Source: an uncultured Rickettsiales bacterium (GTDB taxonomy: Bacteria > Pseudomonadota > Alphaproteobacteria > Rickettsiales > UBA1997). Taken from it: a stretch of 30,199 nucleotides of DNA. Location of the stretch: assembly GCA_934747265.1 (NCBI GenBank), contig CAKVGI010000013.1:1-30199 (forward strand), read 5' to 3'. Of this stretch, positions 22,854 to 30,199 are shown piece by piece. The translations under genes were made by a program, and so were the position numbers. The notes under the pieces are model-generated. The model saw only the letters and a program-made list of their open reading frames with translations, had not been told where the DNA came from and ran no database searches. Within the stretch, counting starts at the first letter, position 1, and every line of letters begins with the position of its first letter.

Positions 22854-23126
22854 ATGGATAGTTTAATGATAGTGGCATCAGTGTCAATATTTTCAGCTGC
22901 GTTTTCAGTAGGCATGGGTTCATTGGGTTCATCTTTTGGGGAGGCAAATATAGCAAAAGAAGCTGTACATTCAATTACTCAACAACCAGACGAAGCTGGC
23001 AACATTACAAAAGTTCTATTTATGAGTATGGCTATGGTTGAGTCATCAGCTATTTACTGTCTTGTTATCTCTATGATTCTTATATTTGCAAACCCATTTT
23101 GGAATGCATTGTTAGAAAGATTATAA
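22854..23126 (+). CDS. atpE: ATP synthase subunit c, N-ATPase type with Na+-binding motif
   Basis: Subunit c forms the ion-driven ring of the F1Fo ATPase. The 90-residue hairpin has helix 1 with G-S-S-F-G-E-A-N-I-A, a polar loop Q-Q-P-D-E and helix 2 with M-A-M-V-E-S-S-A-I-Y. The ion-binding Glu63 is followed by Ser64 and Ser65, with Tyr68, matching the Glu-Ser-Thr…Tyr set of Na+-binding c subunits (Ilyobacter Glu65, Ser66, Thr67, Tyr70); helix 1 has Glu30 where Ilyobacter has Gln32. The A-I-Y-C-L-V-I-S-M-I-L-I-F-A-N-P-F-W ending is typical of N-ATPases. It is the first of four contiguous atp genes; subunit a, beta and epsilon genes are not adjacent. Confidence 0.92.
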   Translation: MDSLMIVASVSIFSAAFSVGMGSLGSSFGEANIAKEAVHSITQQPDEAGNITKVLFMSMAMVESSAIYCLVISMILIFANPFWNALLERL

Positions 23127-23142
23127 TTTTTATGGTAAAATT

Positions 23143-23889
23143 ATGGAATTATATACAATAATCGCTCAATTAATTAATTTTAGTGTATTGTTATTTATTC
23201 TAAATAAGTTTTTGTACAAACCTGTATTAAAAACTATGGATAAAAGAAGGGAAGATATTAAAAATAAAATTGAGGAAACTCAAAACAAACTTGAAGAAAG
23301 TGATAAACTTAAAGAAGAATATTTTAATAAACTTCAAGAAGTTGAAAAGGAAAATATTACTCTTAGAAAGCAGGCTCTTGAAGATATTAAAAAATTTAAG
23401 GATTCTGAATTACAAAAGGTCAAGGAAGATATTTCTTTAAAGAAGGATAAATTTAATGATTATTTGGATTTAGAGCAAAAAAGTTTGATTGAAAATTTTA
23501 ATGAAAATTTATCAGATTTGTTTGTTGAATATTCCAATAATATTTTGCGAGTATTAGCAAATTCAACATTGCAAGGTGAAATAGTTAATAATTTTATGCA
23601 AAAGATTAATGATTTAACCGATGAGAAAGTTGAATCTGTAAATAAATTAAATGTTGAAGATATATATATTTCTTCAAATGACGAGTTAACAGATAAGCAA
23701 AAAGATTTTATCAAAGATTCTCTTGTAAAGAAAGGATTTAAATTTAAAGATATTCAATATACTGTGGATAAAAAATTAATTTTAGGTATTGAGTTGAAGG
23801 CAAAAAGTTATGTTTTGTCTTGGGATGTTAGAGAATTGACAAATAATTTTATATCTACAATAGACAACAAAATCAACGATAGAAAATAG
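23143..23889 (+). CDS. atpF: ATP synthase subunit b with delta-like C-terminal extension
   Basis: A 248-residue protein, much longer than the usual ~160-residue b. It has an N-terminal membrane helix (I-A-Q-L-I-N-F-S-V-L-L-F-I-L-N-K-F-L-Y-K), a long Lys/Glu coiled coil (about 40-115), and a C-terminal domain (about 170-245) with L-I-L-G-I-E-L-K-A and Y-V-L-S-W-D-V-R-E-L, resembling the end of subunit delta. N-ATPases have a long b carrying a delta-like domain and no separate delta gene, which is what is seen here: the next gene is atpA, with no atpH. It forms the peripheral stalk. The gap to atpE is 16 bp and to atpA 7 bp. Confidence 0.88.
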   Translation: MELYTIIAQLINFSVLLFILNKFLYKPVLKTMDKRREDIKNKIEETQNKLEESDKLKEEYFNKLQEVEKENITLRKQALEDIKKFKDSELQKVKEDISLKKDKFNDYLDLEQKSLIENFNENLSDLFVEYSNNILRVLANSTLQGEIVNNFMQKINDLTDEKVESVNKLNVEDIYISSNDELTDKQKDFIKDSLVKKGFKFKDIQYTVDKKLILGIELKAKSYVLSWDVRELTNNFISTIDNKINDRK

Positions 23890-23896
23890 GAATTGT

Positions 23897-25417
23897 ATGG
23901 AAAATAAAAATTTATCTATTGATTTTAAGCAAAAGATTTTAAATAGTTTGGACGAGATAAACTCTCAACTAGTTGAGAAAGAAGCTGGCGTTGTTCATAG
24001 CGTTGAGGATTCTATAATTACAGTTGAAGGCTTAACAAAAGTTGGCTTTGATGAAGCTGTTATAATAGATGATAAATTTGTTGGTTTTGTTGCTGGTATG
24101 GAAGGTGATATTATAAAAGTTGTATTGCTTGATAAAACTTCCGATATTCAAGTTGGTGATGAGGTGAAAAGAACAAACCAATATTTGCAAATACCGGTTG
24201 GTGAGGAACTAATAGGAAGAGTTGTTGATGGTTTAGGTAGACCTTTAGATAATAAAGGACAAATAAAAACAAAGAACTTTTTGCCAGCTGAGAGACCATC
24301 GAAAGGTGTTTTGGATAGAAAAACAGTTGATACACCTCTTGAAACTGGTGTAAAAATTATAGATTGTTTAATACCAATCGGAAGAGGTCAAAGAGAATTG
24401 ATTCTTGGTGATAGGCAGACAGGTAAAACATCAATAGCTGTTGATACAATTTTACATCAAAAAGGCAAAGATGTTATTTGTATATACTGTGCAATTGGAC
24501 AAAGGGATGCAGCTGTTATGAATGTTATTCATACATTACAAGTAAATGAAGCTATGGATTATACAATTGTTGTTGATGCTAATGCAACCAGCATGCCTGG
24601 TATACAATATATAGCTCCATATTCCGCAACCTCAATGGCAGAATATTTTTGCGAGAAAGGAAAATCTGTATTGATAGTTTACGATGATTTATCAAAGCAT
24701 GCTAAGGCTTATAGAGAAATTTCTTTATTATTAGAAAAATCACCTGGTAGAGAGGCCTATCCAGGAGATGTATTCTATTTACATTCAAGATTGCTTGAAA
24801 GAAGTGTTAATTTAAGAGATGATCTAGGTGGTGGAAGCATTACTAGTTTACCTATTATTGAAACAGAAGGTGAAAATATATCTGCATATATTCCAACCAA
24901 TGTTATATCCATAACAGATGGACAATTATATTTATCGCCAGTTAATTTTCAAAAAGGATTTTTACCGGCTATTGATGTTGGAAAATCTGTTTCTAGGGTT
25001 GGTGGTAAAGCTCAACTTAAAGCATTTAAACAAGTTGCTGGAAAAATAGGTATTGAATATTCCCAATTTGAAGAATTGGAAATGTTTTCTAGGTTCGCTA
25101 CAAAATTGGATGATGAAACACAGAGGACAATTAATAAAGGTAAATTAATTAGAGAAATTCTTAAACAGAGTAAATCAAATACTGTTTCAACTGAAGGCCA
25201 AGTTGCGTTATTTATTTGTATAAATAATAATGTATTTGATGATATAGATTTAAGTAAGATTGCTGATGCTCAAAAGGATGTAATTTCTTTAATGGAAGAA
25301 GAATTTACTGATATGGTTAAGACAATTAGATCCAATAATAAATTGTCAGAAGAGCAAATTAAGAATTTTATAAATAAAGCTGACGAAGTAGTTGATAAGT
25401 ATAGAAATATTAAATAA
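23897..25417 (+). CDS. atpA: ATP synthase subunit alpha (N-ATPase type)
   Basis: A 506-residue F1 alpha subunit, non-catalytic nucleotide-binding partner of beta in the alpha3beta3 head. N-terminal K-E-A-G-V-V-H-S-V-E-D-S and P-V-G-E-E-L-I-G-R-V-V are standard; Walker A is G-D-R-Q-T-G-K-T at 171-178; further marks are I-Y-C-A-I-G-Q-R, Y-S-A-T-S-M-A-E-Y and S-V-S-R-V-G-G-K-A-Q (the alpha signature). The N-terminus has no long helix for binding a free-standing delta, which fits a b-delta fusion. It is flanked by atpF and atpG with gaps under 10 bp. Beta must be encoded elsewhere. Confidence 0.96.
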   Translation: MENKNLSIDFKQKILNSLDEINSQLVEKEAGVVHSVEDSIITVEGLTKVGFDEAVIIDDKFVGFVAGMEGDIIKVVLLDKTSDIQVGDEVKRTNQYLQIPVGEELIGRVVDGLGRPLDNKGQIKTKNFLPAERPSKGVLDRKTVDTPLETGVKIIDCLIPIGRGQRELILGDRQTGKTSIAVDTILHQKGKDVICIYCAIGQRDAAVMNVIHTLQVNEAMDYTIVVDANATSMPGIQYIAPYSATSMAEYFCEKGKSVLIVYDDLSKHAKAYREISLLLEKSPGREAYPGDVFYLHSRLLERSVNLRDDLGGGSITSLPIIETEGENISAYIPTNVISITDGQLYLSPVNFQKGFLPAIDVGKSVSRVGGKAQLKAFKQVAGKIGIEYSQFEELEMFSRFATKLDDETQRTINKGKLIREILKQSKSNTVSTEGQVALFICINNNVFDDIDLSKIADAQKDVISLMEEEFTDMVKTIRSNNKLSEEQIKNFINKADEVVDKYRNIK

Positions 25418-25422
25418 TAGTT

Positions 25423-26313
25423 ATGGAAACATTAGATAACTTAAAAAAGACATTAGACACTTCAAAAAGTATTAAACAAGTTGTTAGTACAATGAAGGCG
25501 TTGTCTGGTGCCAATATAAAAAAATATGAAAAAATAGTAAAAGTACTATATGCTTATAGAAGTAATATAGAGTTGGCTTTGCAAGCTCTTATGATGTATA
25601 ATGATGTCAATATAAATGAGTTAGATTTTGTTAAAAATTCAAAGGATAAAAAAGAGAAAAATCTTGCAATAATTTTTGGTTCAAATCAAGGATTGTGTGG
25701 AAGATTCAATGATAAAATGATGAATTTTGTTGTTGATGACATAAAATCTTCTGATAAAACTAAAATAATTGTTGTTGGCGAAAGACTTAACATGTTAATG
25801 AGTAATACAAAATTAAATATTGAAAAATCTATTCCTGTACCAAATTCAATTGATAATATATCAAGCACAATATTTGATATTTTGGAAGTAATAGAAAAAG
25901 AAATTGAAAATAAAACATCGGATAAAGTGTTTTTGTATTATACAGCAAATGATGATACAATGAATGGAACGCTAACAAAAACAAGACTTATTCCAGTTGA
26001 TAAGAAGATATTGGAAAATGCTCAAAAAAAGGTTTGGCCAACGAATAATATACCATATTGGCAAACAAATTCAAAAACATTAATCGTTGATTTATTGAAA
26101 CAATATATTTTTGTTGGACTTAATAATGCATTAATTAATTCTATTGCAAGTGAGCAGAAAAATAGATTGATTACTTTGCAAAATGCTGAAAATAATATTA
26201 ATGATTTAATTAGAACTAAGAATCTAGAATATAATCAAAAAAGACAAGGTACAATTACTTCTGAATTGCTTGATGTTGTTACTGGTTATGCTGTTGCAAA
26301 AAAGAGAAAATAG
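25423..26313 (+). CDS. atpG: ATP synthase subunit gamma (N-ATPase type)
   Basis: A 296-residue gamma subunit, the rotating central shaft of F1. The N-terminal helix reads L-D-N-L-K-K-T-L-D-T-S-K-S-I-K-Q-V-V, then T-M-K-A-L-S-G-A-N-I-K-K-Y-E; in ordinary gamma subunits this is 'K.R..SI..T.KIT.AM.MV..A.', whereas 'T.D.…VV.TMKALA…I.QYE' is the N-ATPase form. The Rossmann-like middle has F-G-S-N-Q-G-L-C-G-R-F-N, and the C-terminal helix S-E-Q-K-N-R-L-I-T-L-Q-N-A-E-N-N. Last gene of the block; its stop is 4 bp from the end of a convergent pseudopilin gene. Confidence 0.92.
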   Translation: METLDNLKKTLDTSKSIKQVVSTMKALSGANIKKYEKIVKVLYAYRSNIELALQALMMYNDVNINELDFVKNSKDKKEKNLAIIFGSNQGLCGRFNDKMMNFVVDDIKSSDKTKIIVVGERLNMLMSNTKLNIEKSIPVPNSIDNISSTIFDILEVIEKEIENKTSDKVFLYYTANDDTMNGTLTKTRLIPVDKKILENAQKKVWPTNNIPYWQTNSKTLIVDLLKQYIFVGLNNALINSIASEQKNRLITLQNAENNINDLIRTKNLEYNQKRQGTITSELLDVVTGYAVAKKRK

Positions 26314-26317
26314 TTAT

Positions 26318-27085
26318 TCAAAGTATATTTGCGAATTTTAAGTAAAAATCGTAGCACTTATAATTATTATTAATAGCTGTCTCGTAATTTTGTGGCATGT
26401 TGCCGTTGTTATGAATTGAGCTGGATATATAGCAGAATGACCTCATAATACCGCTATCATAAATACCATCATCAATTTTTTTGTCTATTTTGTAGAAAAT
26501 TTTTGGTTCAATGTGATTCTTGTCTACGCTACCTTTTTGCATGCCGGCAAACCTAAAATATAAACCATTCATAGATTTATAAAAAGGTTTCCAATCTCCT
26601 TTGTTATCTGGAAAAATTATTGTTTTGGGTTCACTAATAATCATATCATTATGAAAAATAACTGGTACAGATTTTTCAGGTGTACATCTGGAAATGTCTA
26701 TTGGCTTAAAAGTATCTTTTCCTAGTACTAAATAAAGGTCCAGCCAAAACGCAACACAAATTGAAACGCTAGTGGAAATTGGATTATTATTGTATGGCAT
26801 GCTTGTAAAGTCTGATAAAGTATAAGACTGTACATCATATGGACGAAAATTATAAATATGTTTTCTTCCAATATAACCTAAATTATTAGGGTCGCCCGGC
26901 AATCTTCCTTTTATAGAATAAAATGTATTGATATTCTTTTTCCAATCATAAAATTGTGAAGTAAAAGAATAAATTTTTGCATTTTCAATCAAACTTTGCC
27001 CTCCAACAATACCAGCAACCAACAGCCCAATTATTATAAGAACAATAGATAATTCTATAAGTGAAAAAGCTTTATTATTATTCAT
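26318..27085 (-). CDS. Pseudopilin-like protein with prepilin cleavage/methylation motif
   Basis: A 255-residue protein beginning M-N-N-N-K-A, then F-S-L-I-E-L-S-I-V-L-I-I-I-G-L-L, the same leader and helix as at 20602, followed by G-G-Q-S-L-I-E-N-A-K-I. A W-K-K-N-I-N-T-F…R-L-P-G-D-P-N-N-L-G loop and a variable C-terminal domain with several Cys follow. The two proteins keep matching short blocks (for example K-K-I-D-D-G/K-K-F-D-D-G) but otherwise diverge, as in paralogues with different surface domains. The gene stands alone, convergent to atpG, with an AT-rich upstream region that runs into repeat arrays. Confidence 0.82.
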   Translation of the reverse strand: MNNNKAFSLIELSIVLIIIGLLVAGIVGGQSLIENAKIYSFTSQFYDWKKNINTFYSIKGRLPGDPNNLGYIGRKHIYNFRPYDVQSYTLSDFTSMPYNNNPISTSVSICVAFWLDLYLVLGKDTFKPIDISRCTPEKSVPVIFHNDMIISEPKTIIFPDNKGDWKPFYKSMNGLYFRFAGMQKGSVDKNHIEPKIFYKIDKKIDDGIYDSGIMRSFCYISSSIHNNGNMPQNYETAINNNYKCYDFYLKFANIL

Positions 27086-27280
27086 ATATTTATATCAAGA
27101 ATGATAAACACATGACATAATTATAGATTACAATATTATATTTTCAAGTAGATTATGTTATATGTAAGGGTACTGATAATTTTTAGTTTTCTTTTAATTA
27201 TTATAGAGCTGAAAAATGATATGAAATATTTTTTTATCATCTTTTATAAGAGAGATGATATGAAATATTTAAACTTCAAT

Positions 27281-27364
27281 CCTTTTTATAAGGGGTCGGT
27301 TGCAAAATGCTCTCTTCTCGCCCCCATTTGTAAGGGGGGAGCTGACGAAGTCAGCAGGGGGGTT
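27281..27364 (-). repeat. Second-family repeat unit with perfect GCTGAC palindrome (array E)
   Basis: CCCCCATTTGTAAGGGGGGA is followed by GCTGACGAAGTCAGC (27341-27355; perfect 6-bp arms, 3-base loop) and AGGGGGGTTGA. It is the reverse complement of the unit at 10223-10265. To its left lies a partial unit, CCTTTTTATAAGGGG (27281-27295). The whole could form a nested hairpin of G and C runs around the central palindrome. Confidence 0.8.
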
Positions 27365-27473
27365 GATATTATTTATTTTGTTTTATTTTTTAATAAAACA
27401 AAATGAATAATTGAAAATTAAAAAATGAAAATTGAAAATTGAAATTAAAATATAAAGTCGAGGATTTGAATTT

Positions 27474-27508
27474 AAGAATTAAGAATTAAGAATTAAGAGT
27501 TAAGAATT
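27474..27508. repeat. 7-bp tandem repeat, five copies
   Basis: AAGAATT is repeated five times without a gap (the fourth copy is AAGAGTT). It lies within an AT-only stretch (about 27404-27740) of near-repeats of AAAATTGAAAATT that separates repeat arrays E and F. Similar AATTTTTAATT-type stretches flank arrays C and D. I see no gene in the stretch. Confidence 0.8.
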
Positions 27509-27740
27509 ATAATAATAATTAAAAATAGAGTAATATATCTATTTAATAAATAAAATAATAATTAATAATATAATACTACTACATATTATTAAATACTATA
27601 ATCACACATTAAATATATTATTAATGTTATATAAATAATATAAACTATTATATATAAAAAATATATAATTAATAATTTTATAAGAATTATAAAATAATAT
27701 ATTAATATAAAAACATAGTTTAAAACAATTAAAGTATTTA

Positions 27741-28030
27741 AACCCCCCTTGCCCCCCCTTATCAGGGGGGATAGAGAGAATCCCCTTATCAGGGGGAATG
27801 GAAAGATATACCTTATCAGGGGGGATTTGGGGACTTTATCATGGGGAGATGAGGAGACCTTATCATATGGGGAATTGGGTGTGTATCTCTTATCATGGGG
27901 ATAGAACAGGTACATTCTTAACGGGGGTGGATACAGGAGAACTTGATAGGGGGGATTGGGCGTATATTTCTTATCGGGGAGGATAGAGAGTACCATTAGC
28001 GGGAAGAGTGGGATGGTACCTTAGTTGTGG
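27741..28030 (+). repeat. GC-rich tandem repeat array F, intergenic (head at left)
   Basis: The head AACCCCCCTTGCCCCCCCTT runs into ATCAGGGGGGA. The core TTATCA or a decayed form then recurs at 27759, 27786, 27813, 27836, 27860, 27890, 27918, 27943, 27971, 27996 and 28021. The steps are 27, 27, 23, 24, 30, 28, 25, 28, 25 and 25 bp. Spacers are purine-rich. Decay increases to the right exactly as in priA array A, but the step is not constant. The array ends about 145 bp before the rnc stop codon. Confidence 0.9.
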
Positions 28031-28174
28031 CAAAACAAACATTTTAATAATGTGTAATGGTATGGCATCTTAGTAAGTGGAGAGTTAGTGAAAAATCTAC
28101 CTATATGAATTTTATAGTATAAAAATTTAGATTTACCACAACTTTATGCTTTATTATTTAACTGTTCGTTATAT

Positions 28175-28876
28175 CTATATTTTTTTATCTATATTATTTT
28201 TTATATAATCTATCATTTTTTCAGCAAGCTCTTTCTCTGTTCCTTTTTTGGTTTTTCCAGTTTCTATAAATTCAGGCAAACCATCAACATTAACTTTCAT
28301 TTTAAAAGTTGGTTCTTCTTGCGTTCCTTCTTCTGCTAATAGTATATAAGTTGGTATACGATACTTATGCTGTTGCAACCATTCCTGTAATCGTGATTTT
28401 GAATCTTTTTTTATGTCTTTTTGTTGCTTAACTAGTTCTGACCAGTATTTCTTTACGAATTTTCTAGCTTCTTCTAAACCACCATCAATATATATTCCAC
28501 CAATTATTGACTCTACTATATCTTCTAAGATGTGTTGATTATTTCTTCCATCAAGCTTTTCTTCGCCTTTTGTCATTATAATATATTTACCTAAGCCAAT
28601 ATTTTTTGCTATATTTGACAATGTTTCGGAACAAACTAAATTTGATTTTCTTTTTGCGATCTCACCTTCATTTAAATCTTGATAATATTCCAACAGCATA
28701 TCCAGAATAATAAGAGATAAAACCGAGTCTCCAAGCAATTCCAATTTCTCGTAATTACTACATTTTCTTTTTCTAGAATAACACATACTAGAATGTCTTA
28801 AAGCTCTTTCTATAATTTCTTGATTTTTAAAACTATAACCTAATATTTTGTATAATTCCTTATAATTATTTTCCAT
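28175..28876 (-). CDS. rnc: Ribonuclease III
   Basis: RNase III cuts double-stranded RNA in rRNA maturation and mRNA turnover. The 233-residue protein has the catalytic domain with Y-E-K-L-E-L-L-G-D-S-V-L (Glu43, Glu46, Asp50) and H-I-L-E-D-I-V-E-S-I-I-G-G-I-Y-I-D-G-G (Asp119, Glu122), then a C-terminal double-stranded-RNA-binding domain from about 155 (S-R-L-Q-E-W-L-Q-Q, G-T-Q-E-E-P-T-F-K, K-K-G-T-E-K-E-L-A-E-K). It follows lepB by 9 bp, the order usual in proteobacteria; the era gene that commonly follows is replaced here by a repeat array. Confidence 0.95.
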   Translation of the reverse strand: MENNYKELYKILGYSFKNQEIIERALRHSSMCYSRKRKCSNYEKLELLGDSVLSLIILDMLLEYYQDLNEGEIAKRKSNLVCSETLSNIAKNIGLGKYIIMTKGEEKLDGRNNQHILEDIVESIIGGIYIDGGLEEARKFVKKYWSELVKQQKDIKKDSKSRLQEWLQQHKYRIPTYILLAEEGTQEEPTFKMKVNVDGLPEFIETGKTKKGTEKELAEKMIDYIKNNIDKKI

Positions 28877-28885
28877 ATCAGCTCC

Positions 28886-29704
28886 TTATTCTATTGTTTT
28901 AAAAAATCTATCCCTCCTTATAATTTTATGCCATTTCCAGAATTTTAGTGGGTTTTCTTTACTTGATAAAAAAATCATTCTAGCTTTTCCAATTAAATTT
29001 TCTTCTGGAACAAAACCTGTTTCTTTAAATCTACTATCAAGCGAATTATCTCTATTATCACCCATAAAAAAATAATGGCGTTCTGGAACGGTAAAAACAG
29101 CAGTATTATCACCATTTCCATCATTAACTTTGTCTAGCACAACAACCTCTTTACCATTATCCAAAACTTCACGAAATGCTTTAACTTTGCTTTTTGAATT
29201 ACCATCATATTCTTCTATTTTGCCTATATAAGTTTTACTAATTTCTTTATTATTAATAAATAATTTTCCGTCTTTCATCTGAATTTTATCACCCGGTAAG
29301 CCAATTAATCTTTTTATATAATTAATATGAGGTTTTGATGGTAATCTAAATACCAAAACGTCTCCTCTTTGTGGTTTATTTTTAAAAAATATTCTACCAT
29401 TAAAAATTGGTAATCCAAAAGGAAATGAATATTTTGTATAGCCAAAATCATATTTTGATACAAATATAAAATCTCCATCTTTTAATTCAGGTTTCATAGA
29501 ACCAGATGGAATATGAAATGGTTCGTATAAAAATGATCTAATTAAAATAGCAAGAAACAACGCGATTAATATGCCTTTTACGGTGGCAAAAGTATCAGTT
29601 TTTCCGTCTTTTTCTTCTATAAACAAAAATTTAAAAATACCTTTAAATCCTTTATAAATATATACAAAAACCAAGTATGGTAATCTTATAATTTTCTGCA
29701 ACAT
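28886..29704 (-). CDS. lepB: Signal peptidase I
   Basis: LepB removes signal peptides from exported proteins at the inner membrane. The 272-residue protein has a basic N-terminus, a membrane helix (I-L-I-A-L-F-L-A-I-L-I-R-S-F), the nucleophile in H-I-P-S-G-S-M (Ser69), the general base in Y-I-K-R-L-I-G-L-P-G-D (Lys131), and the C-terminal box F-M-G-D-N-R-D-N-S-L-D-S-R. All signature boxes are intact. It heads the lepB-rnc pair; the upstream region holds an AT-rich stretch and then repeat array G. It would process the exported proteins of this window that lack lipoboxes. Confidence 0.96.
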   Translation of the reverse strand: MLQKIIRLPYLVFVYIYKGFKGIFKFLFIEEKDGKTDTFATVKGILIALFLAILIRSFLYEPFHIPSGSMKPELKDGDFIFVSKYDFGYTKYSFPFGLPIFNGRIFFKNKPQRGDVLVFRLPSKPHINYIKRLIGLPGDKIQMKDGKLFINNKEISKTYIGKIEEYDGNSKSKVKAFREVLDNGKEVVVLDKVNDGNGDNTAVFTVPERHYFFMGDNRDNSLDSRFKETGFVPEENLIGKARMIFLSSKENPLKFWKWHKIIRRDRFFKTIE

Positions 29705-29814
29705 ATATCATATATAATAAACATACAAATAAGTTTAAGATTAAAGTTTTAAAAAACAAGTTAATAAAATATCTAATTTTAAGGTATTTCTATACTTCTA
29801 ACTATTTCTTTGTC

Positions 29815-30137
29815 TTTTTATTAAGAATACACTTTTGTTTCTATTTTGCTAAGAGATATATTCATTCTAATTTCTGCTAAGGGTGAGTATCCATCTCATT
29901 CCTATACTACTAAGAGATACCTTTTTACTCCCTCTGCCAAGGGAATATCTATTTATCTCCCCGATAAAGGGTGAGGGTACACTCTCATCCCTCTCTGATA
30001 AGGATGCCCTCTATATCTCCCCTGATAAGGTTCCTTCATTTTTCCCCCATAATAAGGATGTCTCCTCATTCCCCCCCTGATAAGGTCTCTTCATTCCCCC
30101 CCTTGATAAGGTCTCTTCATTTCCCCCCCTGATAAGC
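29815..30137 (-). repeat. GC-rich tandem repeat array G, intergenic (conserved end at right)
   Basis: Core TGATAA or a decayed form (TATTAA, TGCTAA, TACTAA, TGCCAA, CGATAA, TAATAA) occurs at 29819, 29847, 29875, 29908, 29935, 29962, 29996, 30023, 30050, 30078, 30104 and 30130. The steps are 28, 28, 33, 27, 27, 34, 27, 27, 28, 26 and 26 bp. Conservation rises to the right, where units read CCCCCCCTGATAAGGTCTCT. The right end lacks the GGGGGGTT terminus seen in arrays B and C. No gene is visible in 29705-30199. Confidence 0.85.
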
Positions 30138-30199
30138 ACACTGTTCACTTATTATTGCCTACATACTCCTTATTTTTAAAGAAACCACCATTATATGTT

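Noticed and set aside
27589..27996. Open frames across array F, and similar ones in array G (29883-30080) and array E (27155-27406)
   Set aside because: Products are only repeat translations (P-L-I-R-G type) plus AT-rich filler, without a ribosome binding site or family motifs.
27741..28030. Possible CRISPR array (short repeated cores with variable spacers)
   Set aside because: Cores are only about 12-15 bp, decay steadily, and spacers are short, purine-biased and alike; no cas genes are present. A degenerate tandem repeat is the better description.

Overview
The window comes from a very AT-rich alphaproteobacterium, most probably a host-associated member of the Rickettsiales/Holosporales type. 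The pointers are an invasion-associated locus B (IalB)-type protein, a bactofilin, an alphaproteobacterial elongator tRNA-Met, isolated gene-transfer-agent/phage connector genes among housekeeping genes, several decayed genes, and repeat elements inserted inside a protein-coding gene. The cell is not extremely reduced: it keeps cell-wall genes (DapF, an LpoB-like lipoprotein), class II aldolase, GalU, IscU and PriA. TGA is an ordinary stop here; two genes end with it and Trp is TGG.

Layout. 1-368: 3'-truncated pseudopilin-like gene (minus). 590-4257: RDD membrane protein overlapping priA, whose PriA carries two translated tandem-repeat inserts. 4280-6902 (minus): LpoB-like lipoprotein, secreted thermonuclease, a 53-residue membrane protein and CCA-adding enzyme. 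7047-8036: class II fructose-bisphosphate aldolase, followed by a frameshifted small membrane gene, a perfect 14-bp hairpin and a damaged hypothetical gene (8370-9723). 9724-10564: gene-free, filled with GC-rich repeat arrays. 10565-13056 (minus): radical SAM protein, IscU, a small hypothetical and a Cys-rich lipoprotein. 13130-14010: two phage/GTA head-tail connector genes, overlapping convergent dapF. 15147-19898 (plus): bactofilin, IalB-like protein, membrane protein, TatD nuclease, two signal-peptide/coiled-coil/TM proteins, YbaB and a degenerate alpha/beta hydrolase. 19969-20501: a tiny phage-type lysis cassette (holin-like, Rz-like, nested Rz1-like). 20602-21267: pseudopilin. 21456-22669: tRNA-Tyr, galU, tRNA-Met. 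22854-26313: ATP synthase genes c, b(-delta), alpha, gamma in N-ATPase order, with a c subunit that has a full Na+-type binding motif. 26318-27085: another pseudopilin. 27086-28174: repeat arrays. 28175-29704 (minus): lepB and rnc. 29705-30199: a third long repeat array.

The most unusual material is of two kinds. First, there is a family of GC-rich repeat arrays, each with a well-kept head (runs of C, TTATCA, runs of G) that decays along about 9-13 units. Inside priA the units keep an exact 27-bp step and are translated as 9-residue repeats; between genes the step drifts from 23 to 34 bp. Second, there is a scattered set of phage-derived functions (connector pair; lysis trio) and an N-type, apparently sodium-type ATPase block separated from its beta, epsilon and a subunits.
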